Of a stretch of DNA of 64,000 bases, positions 1-8,641 are shown in pieces. The notes under the pieces are model-generated. The model ran no database searches and was not told where the DNA came from. It saw nothing but the letters and a program-made list of their open reading frames with translations. The stretch comes from Verrucomicrobiia bacterium (GTDB lineage: Bacteria; Verrucomicrobiota; Verrucomicrobiia; Opitutales; Opitutaceae): assembly GCA_011525695.1 (NCBI GenBank), contig WYBX01000096.1:1-64000 (forward strand), written 5' to 3'. The position numbers were made by a program, and so were the translations under genes. Numbering within the stretch: the stretch's first letter is position 1; every line of letters starts with the position of its first letter.

Positions 1-10
1 CCCTGAGTCA

Positions 11-315
11 GCTTTGTCTTGATTCCAAATCCGGGGGGGGCGTGATCCAGTCGCGCAACGTTATCGCCGACGAGCTTGCTTTGTCTTGATTCCAAATCCG
101 GGGGGGGCGTGATCATACCGAACGCGTCCCCTGTAGCAGCGTCAGCTTTGTCTTGATTCCAAATCCGGGGGGGGCGTGATCTTCTTAGCCGTAGACGACA
201 AGTAGTAGGAAGCTTTGTCTTGATTCCAAATCCGGGGGGGGCGTGATCGCTGACGCGTCGGGTGCTGCCGGTGGCGGCGCTTTGTCTTGATTCCAAATCC
301 GGGGGGGGCGTGATC
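11..315 (+). CRISPR. type II-C CRISPR array (right end, partial)
   Basis: Five identical 37-bp repeats lie at 11-47, 78-114, 145-181, 212-248 and 279-315. They are separated by four unrelated spacers of exactly 30 bp (48-77, 115-144, 182-211, 249-278). The array continues off the left edge, since bases 1-10 look like the tail of another spacer. The repeat begins GCTTTGTCTTGATTCC, contains a run of eight G and ends CGTGATC. It should be read on the plus strand, because the tracrRNA anti-repeat at 4928-4941 complements the repeat's 5' half and a plus-strand terminator follows the last repeat. The leader and newest spacers should therefore be to the left, outside the window. Spacer targets cannot be determined here. 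Confidence 0.97.
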
Positions 316-337
316 CGCCCCCCGGATTAGCTTTTTT
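296..337 (+). terminator. intrinsic terminator formed with the last CRISPR repeat
   Basis: The 3' half of the last repeat (AATCC, eight G, CG at 296-310) is followed by its own inverted copy (CG, six C, GGATT at 316-328). After AGC comes a run of six T at 332-337. The stem is about 13 bp with a TGATC loop and two unpaired G. The T-run is on the plus strand only, so it stops array transcription before it enters cas2 from behind. Confidence 0.8.
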
Positions 338-353
338 ATAAATGACTTACCTC

Positions 354-689
354 TCACCAGAGCTGGATTTGCTCAGGCATTTCCTCAGCTGGCACCTCCT
401 TCGCAGGCGAACCATAAATCACGAATGCCCGCTCCCATTGCGCACGAGTGACAAAAAAGGCCCGCACTTTCCCTTCCGGAGGGATGCCTAGCTTGATTCG
501 AGCGAGATGCGTCTCCTGCCGCGCAAAGCTCACGCAGGGCCGCACGTACACGCTGAATTGGATCATCTGGAAACCGTCATCGAGCAGAAACTGGCGAAAT
601 GCGGTCGCTGCCTTCCGCTGCGGCTTCGTCACGACCGGCAAGTCGAACGCCACAACTAACCAGCCCATTTTGAACTTTTCCAGGTCCAT
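354..689 (-). CDS. cas2: CRISPR-associated endonuclease Cas2
   Basis: This 111-residue protein is the Cas2 subunit of the Cas1-Cas2 spacer-integration complex. The N-terminal strand VVAFDLPV carries the conserved Asp of the Cas2 ferredoxin fold, and the following segment (KPQRKAATAFRQFLLDDGF, then FSVYVR) is typical of the family. The ATG at 689 (MDLEKFKMGW) was chosen because it gives the usual Cas2 length; an ATG seven codons later is possible. The start overlaps the cas1 3' end by 34 bp, so translation is probably coupled. It is the last gene of the cas9-cas1-cas2 operon and lies 16 bp from the array terminator. Confidence 0.95.
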   Translation of the reverse strand: MDLEKFKMGWLVVAFDLPVVTKPQRKAATAFRQFLLDDGFQMIQFSVYVRPCVSFARQETHLARIKLGIPPEGKVRAFFVTRAQWERAFVIYGSPAKEVPAEEMPEQIQLW

Positions 690-1573
690 GGCCGATAGTG
701 GCGGGCACTGCCGGTGAGCACAGCTTGCCGAAAACCGCGCACCACGCCTTCGATGCATCCGCGGATGTCGAGATCGAGCCCGAAATAATCGACCCTTTCC
801 AGTGAGAAACCGGTAATCCAGCGGCGGAACTCGCCGGACACATTGAACGCCTCCGCGTGCGGTCTATCTCTCACCCACTGGTAGACCCGCCAGTCGACGC
901 ATGGGCGAAACGGTTCCATCAAATCATAGGCAAGCGGCGCGCTGCGTTCGCGGATCGCGTGCGAGATCCCGACCATCGGATCGAGTCCAAAGCCGTAGAG
1001 CTTTTGCAGCACTGACGAAAGCAGGACGGCGTAACCGTAGTTCAGCAGATCGTTAAGTCCGCCGAGCTTTCGGCCGCGGGAGAATCCCTCGATGCTCAAT
1101 CCTTCCGAGACCACGTCCCAGAACAGCTTCGCGCAGCCGCCTTCCTTCCGCGCGCTGCGGGCCTGCGCCGCCATCAGCAATTGCGCCGTCGCGGCACTTG
1201 CCGGGGCAATCCGATGCGCGATCGTCGCCTGGTTCGCACACTTGGCGTCGATCGTCTTCTCCCATAGGCGAACGCGGGTCGCGCCGGCTAGGGTGAGGTG
1301 ACGGCGCGTCAGAAGCGTGTCAGCTGACCGGCAGGCAGGCAGGAGCAGGGAGATCGGCTGAAACTTCTCGCAAATGACCATCGCCACACCATGGCGTGCC
1401 GCTTCTAGAAACAAGTGACTATGAATGCGGGCGGAGAAGCTCGTGATGATGATCGAGGCGATGTCTTCGAGCGGGAGCCTCTTTGCCCCGGCATCAGTCG
1501 TGCAGACAAGTTGTCCATCCCGGCACGTCAGATCCGCTTGTGGGGCGTCGATGCTGACGATGTGGTAGGACAT
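656..1573 (-). CDS. cas1: CRISPR-associated endonuclease Cas1 (type II)
   Basis: This 305-residue protein is the integrase subunit of spacer acquisition. The metal-binding residues are visible: Glu144 in ARKEGG, His205 in VGISHA and Asp217 in AYDLMEPFRP. The YDLMEPFRP block is characteristic of type II Cas1 proteins. The gene starts 17 bp after the cas9 stop codon and overlaps cas2. No csn2 or cas4 follows, which is what defines subtype II-C. All expected catalytic positions are present and the length is normal, so adaptation is probably functional. Confidence 0.97.
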   Translation of the reverse strand: MSYHIVSIDAPQADLTCRDGQLVCTTDAGAKRLPLEDIASIIITSFSARIHSHLFLEAARHGVAMVICEKFQPISLLLPACRSADTLLTRRHLTLAGATRVRLWEKTIDAKCANQATIAHRIAPASAATAQLLMAAQARSARKEGGCAKLFWDVVSEGLSIEGFSRGRKLGGLNDLLNYGYAVLLSSVLQKLYGFGLDPMVGISHAIRERSAPLAYDLMEPFRPCVDWRVYQWVRDRPHAEAFNVSGEFRRWITGFSLERVDYFGLDLDIRGCIEGVVRGFRQAVLTGSARHYRPWTWKSSKWAG

Positions 1574-1590
1574 GGCGGCTACCCACTCAG

Positions 1591-4500
1591 CTAGCCGGCC
1601 AGATTTCCTTGCACGAGTGATGCACCATCACGCAGGAGACTCGCCAGGAGAACATTATTCCAGCTGGCCGAGACCGCATCGGGTCGGCCGAGGTCCAGCG
1701 CGAGGCCACGTGCATTGTTCTTGATTGAAAACACACGCCAGTGACCCAGTCGCGCCGGCGCCCCGCGCTTCAATGCGATCATCTGGCCGTTGCGGATAAT
1801 TTGCGGCGGTTTTCCGCCGTTGAGTCGCCGGAGTTCAGGCAGCCGTTTCCACACGCGGTGATGCGGAATAATGACGAAACGGTCGCGCCGCGGTCCTCCG
1901 GGCTCTTCGAGCACCGCCACGCCAAAATTGTCCGTAATCACACGAACGCCCTTAAGCGCTGCCAGTTTCCCATCGCTCACACCAAATAGCTTCACGACCG
2001 CTTCTTTCGTTTGCTTCGGCGGGGGACGCGAGCCGTCGCCATTACGGGCGGCACGCTGTTGGAGTAGCGCACGACCTTCATCGATTTGGAGCACGCGTCG
2101 GGTATTTGCCTCAACGCGCAGGCCACCCATATCCGCTGGCACGTGCTGGACAACTCGCCGCTCCGCGAGCCGGCGTCGAATCTGATCTTTTAGATCGTTT
2201 GGCAGATCGACAAGTCGCCACGAACCTTCGCCATTGAATTCGAACAAGCCGTTGGCGCGCGCGCTCCGCTGTTGCTCCGGCGTCATTCGCCGCTCTCGCA
2301 TCGCTAGCCACAGGTCGTTGCGGTCCGGTAGCAGTGTTCCCGCAAATGCGAGTACGCAGGCATCGAGGGCGTGGTGCAGGTGCGTGATTTCGCGGATCTC
2401 CGCCTTTGGCAATGGATCGCCCGTCTTGGGATCGAGCACGTCGACATTAGCCGCAGCGAGGCATCCGGTCACGCGCCACGCACGGCGCACTGCGGCGGTC
2501 ACCTGCCCCCGCATGAAGACGATATCGGCGTCGCGGACGTGCGGCAATTCGCGCTGGACAACGAGGCGGCCCAGTTTGTTTAGCTGAGACGTCTGCGTGA
2601 GCTGCCCGGGCAGGAATTCCCGCTGTTCGTCTTCGTAGCGCTCGAGGAGCAAGAACTCCCTCCTCCGCCGCTTACGATTTTGATCGTCGCGGTGTCCCTT
2701 AGTGTCGAGTGACTCGACGAATTCGCGGTACCGTTGCGGCGTCATGATACTAAGGCGGCCCAATGCCGGAACGGACTGTCCGCCGCACTCCTGTATGAAC
2801 GCGAGCGCTGTTCGTGATCCCTTCCACTTGTTTACCTCGGCAAATGTGAGGACCAGCGAATCGAGCCCGTCGGAGGGTCGCTGGGAGCGAGGGATGACAT
2901 GATCGAGATCGACCCGCCGATCGAGAAGGTCCTGCGGCTCGAATGACTCCCCTGTGTATGGGCACGTCCACTTGAGATCCTGCGCAACCCGCGCCTTTCG
3001 GATGAGGCGCGCGACTTCGAGTCTTGAGGTGCCGGTCGGGAGCCGTGCTTCCAGCAGCTTGACGACGGCAGTGTGGTCCTTCGTGCGTTCGCGCAACTCG
3101 GCATCAATCTCCTTCACGTTCTTTCCCGCCCATTCGCGCAACTCCCGCGCGACCTCTAGGACTACTGTTTCGACCCTACTAGCTTCGCCATTGGCATAAT
3201 CCGGGTGGGCAACGAGGTCGCGAATCAGCCGGCCGAAGATCAGAAGCCGATGCCGCACCAGATGGTTATTAGTCTGGCGATCAAGTGGCCGTGAGTCGCG
3301 AAGTTTCCGCACGTCCGGCGTTTCCTCCAGAATCTGGCCTTTCGCCTTCGGATCAGCGCCTTCGTTGACGACGATCTCGAACGCACGTTGGAGGAGCGGG
3401 CGTGCGTACGGAGCACGGCCGGTGAGACCAGAGAGATTTGCCCGGTGCTTCTCACCGAGAATTTCCTCGCGCGAGACAGCTGCACCTTTGAATCGCTTCA
3501 TTCTTGGCCGGGTTATGACCCTTTCGAACGCGGCATCGAAATCGGTGGGATTTCCGCCCAAGGCAACTAGCTGCTCACGAATCTCCACTAGGGAAACGCC
3601 ACATTCGTTCGCCGCGGGACGCCACCACCGATTGCGTAATCGGGATTGAAGCATTGAGGGGAGGGTCGGCCATATGGCCGCAAGGCTCGACCTTTCCTGT
3701 GTGACGAGGGCCTGCACCGGATCGAGCACGAGTTCCTTCTCGGCGTCCGGATGCACGAGCACCTGATCCAGATTATCACGTGCAACACCCGGCAGGGCTC
3801 GAACCGCCTGCTTGAAGGCCCCCTTGGTGAACCGCCCGCGGGCACTCATCTCTTGGTGCAGCGCCTGCCGCTGCTCGAGCGACAAAGGACGGAGCGGGAC
3901 TCGCGCATCAATCGAGGGTGCCACTTGAATTCGCACCAGCATCATGGCCCAGCGGTAGCGCAGGAACTCGGGTGACCGTTTCGCCGGCAGTTTCGAGAGC
4001 TTTTCCGCCTTTGCCCGCGCAGCCTCGGCGGTCATGCCCTCGGCGATGAATATCTTCTCCAGCGCCAACTGCTGGAACGCGCAGCGGCCAATGATGCGGT
4101 TATCGTAGCGCATCGCCAGCCGACCGAAGAGCAGTCCGCGCTGGTAACGTTTCGCAAGACACACACCGGGAATGCGGAGCGCCCTCGCGTCATGCAGCAA
4201 TGCGCGGATGAAGCCTTCGTCGAGACCAGGAAGGTGACCGCGATGGGCATGCAGGATCCGCTCGACCTCGGAAAGGACGACCTCGCGTGGAAAAGCGAAA
4301 TTCGCCTGCAGATAGTTCTTTACGTGGGCGTCGGCGATTCGATGCGGTCCGAGAGGGTCCTGCCCAAGATGGCGGCAGATCGTTTCGGCCATAGATCCTG
4401 CCCCCAGCTCACCCATCGCATCACGAGCATTCTGAACTTTCTCGTGATTCTCATCGGCATCCGGATCGTCCGCCGCTCGGCCCATCGATTCGTAGCCACG

Positions 4501-4878
4501 GTTGTGTGCATACCAGCGGAGCACGTGCCAGAGTTCCGGCCAAGAGAGGACTCGCACACCGTCGCTGGCCAGCACGCGCGCAGCGAGCAGCCAGGGAGCA
4601 GCGTCGCCGGCGCCGGGTTGGTGAGCGGCGGCGATTGCCGCGGATGTGAGGGCACCACGCTGCTCGAGGAGCTTCTCTATCCGTTGAATGCGACGGCGCG
4701 TTGCCCGCACGTGGCGCCGTTGGGAGCGGTTCCGCCGGCGTTCGATCGCGAGTGCTGAGTTCTTCTCGAATAGCACGGTGCCGCAGCCGAGAAGCTCGGG
4801 CATAACGGTGGGTTCCTGGCGGAGCACGGCCCATCCGATGGAACTGTGGCCAAGGTCGAAGGCTAGCGTGAGGCTCAT
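1591..4878 (-). CDS. cas9: RNA-guided endonuclease Cas9, subtype II-C
   Basis: This 1095-residue protein is the crRNA/tracrRNA-guided double-strand DNA nuclease. RuvC-I is at the extreme N terminus (Asp8 in FDLGHSSIGWA). The arginine-rich bridge helix covers about residues 47-70. RuvC-II has Glu575 (VVLEVARE). The HNH domain has His660 in VDLDHVIPRS and Asn683, with a CPYTG motif at 639-643. RuvC-III has HHALDA at 835-840, giving Asp839. All catalytic residues of both nucleases are present. The size matches compact II-C enzymes. The start was chosen because RuvC-I must begin within a few residues of the N terminus; no strong ribosome-binding site is visible. The PAM-interacting C-terminal domain occupies the last 200 or so residues, and its specificity cannot be read directly. 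Confidence 0.98.
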   Translation of the reverse strand: MSLTLAFDLGHSSIGWAVLRQEPTVMPELLGCGTVLFEKNSALAIERRRNRSQRRHVRATRRRIQRIEKLLEQRGALTSAAIAAAHQPGAGDAAPWLLAARVLASDGVRVLSWPELWHVLRWYAHNRGYESMGRAADDPDADENHEKVQNARDAMGELGAGSMAETICRHLGQDPLGPHRIADAHVKNYLQANFAFPREVVLSEVERILHAHRGHLPGLDEGFIRALLHDARALRIPGVCLAKRYQRGLLFGRLAMRYDNRIIGRCAFQQLALEKIFIAEGMTAEAARAKAEKLSKLPAKRSPEFLRYRWAMMLVRIQVAPSIDARVPLRPLSLEQRQALHQEMSARGRFTKGAFKQAVRALPGVARDNLDQVLVHPDAEKELVLDPVQALVTQERSSLAAIWPTLPSMLQSRLRNRWWRPAANECGVSLVEIREQLVALGGNPTDFDAAFERVITRPRMKRFKGAAVSREEILGEKHRANLSGLTGRAPYARPLLQRAFEIVVNEGADPKAKGQILEETPDVRKLRDSRPLDRQTNNHLVRHRLLIFGRLIRDLVAHPDYANGEASRVETVVLEVARELREWAGKNVKEIDAELRERTKDHTAVVKLLEARLPTGTSRLEVARLIRKARVAQDLKWTCPYTGESFEPQDLLDRRVDLDHVIPRSQRPSDGLDSLVLTFAEVNKWKGSRTALAFIQECGGQSVPALGRLSIMTPQRYREFVESLDTKGHRDDQNRKRRRREFLLLERYEDEQREFLPGQLTQTSQLNKLGRLVVQRELPHVRDADIVFMRGQVTAAVRRAWRVTGCLAAANVDVLDPKTGDPLPKAEIREITHLHHALDACVLAFAGTLLPDRNDLWLAMRERRMTPEQQRSARANGLFEFNGEGSWRLVDLPNDLKDQIRRRLAERRVVQHVPADMGGLRVEANTRRVLQIDEGRALLQQRAARNGDGSRPPPKQTKEAVVKLFGVSDGKLAALKGVRVITDNFGVAVLEEPGGPRRDRFVIIPHHRVWKRLPELRRLNGGKPPQIIRNGQMIALKRGAPARLGHWRVFSIKNNARGLALDLGRPDAVSASWNNVLLASLLRDGASLVQGNLAG

Positions 4879-4904
4879 GATGGATTTCGGTCTTGAAGAC
4901 TGTG

Positions 4905-5038
4905 AGGACGCGGATCAGCTTCGCGGCGGAATCAAGCAAAGTAGTTAGCGCACCCCGTTCTTTCTGCCGTCAGGGCACACCGTGGGATAAACAGCGCTTT
5001 CTTTGGAGCGGCATCGAAAGGTGCCGCTCTGCTTTTTT
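4905..5038 (+). ncRNA. putative tracrRNA
   Basis: At 4928-4941, GGAATCAAGCAAAG is the reverse complement of the first 15 bases of the CRISPR repeat with a single one-base bulge. Upstream, GATCA at 4913-4917 complements the repeat's last five bases. The bases between can pair loosely, including G-U pairs, with part of the repeat's G-run. The anti-repeat is followed by about 65 nt of tail and an intrinsic terminator ending at 5038. The 5' end is an estimate. The gene diverges from cas9 only about 30 bp from its start codon, so the promoter must overlap the cas9 5' end. No clear -10 box was found. Confidence 0.85.
5006..5038 (+). terminator. tracrRNA intrinsic terminator
   Basis: GAGCGGCA (5006-5013) pairs perfectly with TGCCGCTC (5022-5029), with an extra T-G pair closing the loop. 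Six T follow at 5033-5038. This hairpin would be the last stem-loop of the tracrRNA. Confidence 0.85.
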
Positions 5039-5362
5039 GGAGATACGGCGAAGCCCTGGAAGGTACGATTCATGGCTGGATCGCCTGTCCAGGTTGGGCA
5101 GGCGGATTGATTGGGACTGGGTAACCCTGGCGGTCGCCGCGTTCTTACAACGCGGAGTACAGCAGTATCCGCTATTTGGATCAATCGCAGTTTTCGATGA
5201 ATTGCGGCGGGGATTCCTTGATGAATCCCCGCCTAGGCGGGTGCAAACCGACGTCGGTATCAAGAGTTTGCGTGGATTCGCGTCGATTCCGGCGACCACC
5301 TCCCCGGATTCGCGGTTGTCGGCTCTGCGCGCCGCTCGATTCCTCGCGGCCTTCGCGGTTCG
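5039..5362. other. non-coding gap with two nested palindromes
   Basis: No gene is recognisable between the tracrRNA and the CLC channel gene. A perfect 10-bp stem (5207-5216 with 5223-5232, loop CTTGAT) is followed immediately by, and overlaps, the perfect 14-bp palindrome CCCGCCTAGGCGGG at 5229-5242. No T-run follows on either strand, so it is not a standard terminator. Confidence 0.6.
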
Positions 5363-7135
5363 CTACGCCGCCGCCTTCTTCCGCTTCTCCACCAACGTGA
5401 GCAGCAGATCACTCTTCGCCAGGCTGCCGCGGAGCGTCCCATCCGACTCGACCACCGGCAGCCGCTCCGCCTGCACGCCCATGAAACCGGCCAGTGCATC
5501 CGTCAGCAACTGCTCCGGCCCGACCCGCGGAAAATCCTCGCGCAGGATGTCCCGCGCGATCACCAGCTCCGCCAGATCCGGTTCGCCCAGGTACGGCTTG
5601 ATGTCATGCAGCGAGACCACCCCCTGGAATTTCCCGGCATCATCCACCACGTAGAGATTGTTGACGCGCACATTCAGGAACATCCGCGCAATCTCGGCAA
5701 AATGCGCCGTGGCCGGGACCACCGGCGGATTCGCGCGCATCATGTCGGCCACCCGTCCCTCGGTCAGCGACGGATCCGGCGCCGATGCCGCCTTCCGGCG
5801 CAGCGCCTCACTGTAGAGCGACGACCCCTCCAGGCTCTTGGCCGTGTAATACGCGATCACGCTGCAAAGCATCAGCGGCAGGATGATGTCGTAGCTCAGC
5901 GTCATTTCGAAAAGCATGATCACCGACATCACCGGCGCATGGCTGGCGGCGGACAGGAAGGCGCCCATCCCGACCAGCGCGAAAGCGGTGGGGTCGCGGG
6001 CGGCGGCCGGAAACACCGCGTTCACCGCCGTGCCAAAGAGCAGCCCAGCGCCCGCACCCATGAACAGCGACGGCGTGAACACGCCACCCGGCGCCCCCGA
6101 GCCAAACGAGGCCATCGTCGCGAGCCACTTGCAGGCCACCAGCCCCAGGATGGTCATCCAGAAAACCTTCCCGTTGATCATCTCGACCACGACGGAATAC
6201 CCGTTGCCCGCGACCTGCGGCACGTTGATCGCGATCGCGCCCACCGCGAGTCCGCCCAGCGCCAGTCGGGCGACAATCGGCAGCCGCAGCGAGATGAAGA
6301 ATTCCTCCGCGTGCTTGAGCGAGCGGAGAAACAGCGGCGCCAGCCCGCCGGCCAGGAAACCGAGCAGGATGTAGGGACCGAATTCCGCCACCGACACCTC
6401 CTCGAACGGCGGCACGCGATACAGCACGTGCGAAGAGGTCAGCACATGCATCGTGAGCGTCGCCACCACCGCGGAGACGACCAGCGGGCCGAGACTCTCC
6501 ATCGCGATCGTGCCGAGAATGATCTCCGCCACGAAGAACGACCCGGCAATCGGCGCATTGTACGCCGACGCGATGCCCGCGGAGGCACCGCAAGCGACCA
6601 ACAGCCGCAGCTGCGGCGGGGAAAACTTCCGCCAGCGGCCGACCGCCGAGGCCAGCACCGCCGCCAGCTGGACCATCGGGCCCTCCCGGCCGATGGAACC
6701 GCCGGAGCCGATGGAGAAAAGCGCCGCCGCCGATTTCACCAGGCTCGCCCGCACCGGCACGTGCCCGTTGCCGATGACAATCGCCTCCATGTAGTCCGTC
6801 GAACTCTGCGCGCGCGTCAGCCTCTGGCCAAAAATCAGCACGAGCCCGGCGCACGCCCCACCCGCCGTCGGGACCAGCAGGCAGCCCCACCAGGGTAGTC
6901 GCTGCATCGATTCCACCACGCCGAGCCCGGAAGTGCCAAACCACGTGTGGACATTTTCCGTCAACGTCAGGAACACAATCGAGGCAAGGGCGCCCAGAAA
7001 GCCGGCGAGCGCGGCCCACAGCAGCGTGATCTGCCATTCCGTCGGCTGCAGCTTTTCCTGAATCCAGACGCGCCACCGCAGGAGGCGCAAGAGCCGGCGC
7101 ATCAGCACGCCGCCTGGACCCGGAAAGGCCTTCAT
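5363..7135 (-). CDS. CLC-family chloride channel or H+/Cl- exchanger with C-terminal CBS domains
   Basis: This 590-residue inner-membrane protein has about ten transmembrane helices (roughly residues 35-450) followed by a tandem CBS domain (roughly 470-580, including AGFMGVQAERLPVVE). Two of the CLC selectivity-filter motifs are clear: GREGP, with the gating glutamate, and GGVFTP. The first motif, usually GSGIP, reads GNGHVP, so the anion-coordinating serine position appears to be asparagine. The gating Glu suggests a Cl-/H+ exchanger, but selectivity cannot be settled from sequence. The start at MKAFPGP is the first in frame; an internal ATG at residue 12 is an alternative. It is on the same strand as the DUF1015 gene, which lies upstream of it. 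Confidence 0.92.
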   Translation of the reverse strand: MKAFPGPGGVLMRRLLRLLRWRVWIQEKLQPTEWQITLLWAALAGFLGALASIVFLTLTENVHTWFGTSGLGVVESMQRLPWWGCLLVPTAGGACAGLVLIFGQRLTRAQSSTDYMEAIVIGNGHVPVRASLVKSAAALFSIGSGGSIGREGPMVQLAAVLASAVGRWRKFSPPQLRLLVACGASAGIASAYNAPIAGSFFVAEIILGTIAMESLGPLVVSAVVATLTMHVLTSSHVLYRVPPFEEVSVAEFGPYILLGFLAGGLAPLFLRSLKHAEEFFISLRLPIVARLALGGLAVGAIAINVPQVAGNGYSVVVEMINGKVFWMTILGLVACKWLATMASFGSGAPGGVFTPSLFMGAGAGLLFGTAVNAVFPAAARDPTAFALVGMGAFLSAASHAPVMSVIMLFEMTLSYDIILPLMLCSVIAYYTAKSLEGSSLYSEALRRKAASAPDPSLTEGRVADMMRANPPVVPATAHFAEIARMFLNVRVNNLYVVDDAGKFQGVVSLHDIKPYLGEPDLAELVIARDILREDFPRVGPEQLLTDALAGFMGVQAERLPVVESDGTLRGSLAKSDLLLTLVEKRKKAAA

Positions 7136-7249
7136 CGCCTTGCCCGCGCGTCAGCCGCCGGAGATTTCAGCCCGTCCATGATTGCGTTGGTAATGGCCCT
7201 CCGCCGCCCATGCAATGCTCGAACTAACCCGGATACATCAGCATCCGGA

Positions 7250-8464
7250 TTAGAACGTGTGGATCGCCAGCCCCGATCGCAGCTTCGGCTCAAACCAGGT
7301 GCTCTTCGGCGGCATGATCTGTCCGGCATCGGCGATCGCCATCAATTGCCCGAGGCTCACCGGATACATCGAGAAGGCCACCCCGCCCTCCGCATCGACC
7401 CGCCGCTCGAGTTCCGCCGTGCCCCGAATCCCGCCCACGAAGTCGATCCGCTTGCTCGTCCGCACATCCTCGATCCCAAGCACGGGTGCGAGCAACTTGT
7501 CCTGGAGCACGCTCACATCCAACTGCGCAACCGGATCCGCCGCGGGATCGACCGCCAGCCGCAGCCCGTGCCATTTCCCGCCGAGGTACATGCTCACCCG
7601 GCCGCTGGTTTCGGGCGTGGGTGACGCTCCGGCCTCCACCGGGAAAATCGAATTCACTCGTTCCAGGAATTTCGCCGGCGAAAGCCCGTGCAGATCGCTC
7701 ACGATCCGGTTGTAGGGCAGAATTTTCAATTCACTCGCCGGAAAAAGAACGCACAGGAACCAGTTGTAGTCCTCCACGCCCGTATGCCGCGCAGCACGCT
7801 CCCGTCGCAGCCGCGCGACCCGCGCTGCGCTGGCGGCACGGTGGTGGCCATCGGCGATATAGGCCGCAGGAACCGCGGCGAACGCATCGAGCCATTCCTG
7901 TCCGCCCGGAATCCGCCACACCGTATGCCGGATCCCATCCGGCGCGGTGAAATCGTGCAACGGCACCTCCCGAGTCTTCGCGTCGACCAGTGCCTTCACC
8001 CGGGGATGATCGCGATAAGTGAGAAAGACCGGCCCGGTGTTCGCGCCAATCGTGTCGATCAGTCGCGTGCGATCGTCCTCCTTGTCCTTGCGGGTTCGCT
8101 CGTGCTTCTTGATCAACCCCGCGTCGTAATCCTCCACGTGGCAACCGGCCACCAGCCCCCGCTGGACATGCGAACCCATCTGCTGCTGGTAAATGTACAC
8201 ACAGGGCTCACTCTCCCTCACCAGTACGCCGGCCCGCTGCAGCCCGTGGAAATTATCCCGCGCCCGCTCGTACACCGCGTCGCTGTGCGGGTCCGTGCCC
8301 GCAGGCAGATCGATCTCCGCCCGATCCACGTGCAACAGGCTGTGCGGCCGGTCCGCCGCCAGTGCGGCCGCTTCCGCGGTGTTGACGACATCGTATGGGA
8401 CGCAGGCGACTTCGGGAGCGTATGCCGGCGGGGGAACCAGGCCTTGGAAGGGATGAATGCGCAT
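7250..8464 (-). CDS. DUF1015 family protein
   Basis: This 404-residue soluble protein starts MRIHPFQGLVPP. The family is recognisable from the N-terminal pattern with PYDVV, the central KHERTRKDKEDDRTRLI block (characteristic of DUF1015) and YIADGHHRAASA. The family's biochemical role is not established. The start was chosen at the conserved MRIHPF; an upstream in-frame start would add 36 unconserved residues. The gene precedes the CLC gene by about 115 bp on the same strand. Between them is an inverted repeat (CCGGAT at 7229-7234, ATCCGG at 7243-7248) without a T-run. Confidence 0.88.
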   Translation of the reverse strand: MRIHPFQGLVPPPAYAPEVACVPYDVVNTAEAAALAADRPHSLLHVDRAEIDLPAGTDPHSDAVYERARDNFHGLQRAGVLVRESEPCVYIYQQQMGSHVQRGLVAGCHVEDYDAGLIKKHERTRKDKEDDRTRLIDTIGANTGPVFLTYRDHPRVKALVDAKTREVPLHDFTAPDGIRHTVWRIPGGQEWLDAFAAVPAAYIADGHHRAASAARVARLRRERAARHTGVEDYNWFLCVLFPASELKILPYNRIVSDLHGLSPAKFLERVNSIFPVEAGASPTPETSGRVSMYLGGKWHGLRLAVDPAADPVAQLDVSVLQDKLLAPVLGIEDVRTSKRIDFVGGIRGTAELERRVDAEGGVAFSMYPVSLGQLMAIADAGQIMPPKSTWFEPKLRSGLAIHTF

Positions 8465-8583
8465 GACGAGTGGGAAAACGCCGAGGATGGGACAGGGATC
8501 CGCGGAAACACACGGAAAAAGTTTGGGCTGGCCAGGCCGATCGTGGGTCGCGCGCAGGTTCAGCCGGCTCACGGAACCAGCCC

Positions 8584-8610
8584 AAAAAAAGCCCCCCGTC
8601 TCCGGAGGGC
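8584..8610 (-). terminator. intrinsic terminator after rpmE2
   Basis: On the minus strand, GCCCTCCG, loop GAGA and CGGGGGGC form a stem with one G-U pair (8591-8610). Seven T follow (the A-run at 8584-8590). It lies about 30 bp beyond the rpmE2 stop codon. Confidence 0.8.
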
Positions 8611-8641
8611 AAAAACAACCTGGTGACGACTCGAACGGCGC

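Noticed and set aside
142..357. 71-residue frame across the CRISPR array
   Set aside because: It is a translation of repeats and spacers, with internal periodicity matching the 67-bp array period.
1..4878. csn2 or cas4 gene (subtype II-A or II-B)
   Set aside because: No open frame of that kind lies beside cas1 or cas2; the operon is cas9-cas1-cas2 only.
5606..6898. 430-residue His/Arg-rich plus-strand frame across the CLC gene
   Set aside because: It is an antisense shadow of a well-supported membrane transporter gene.
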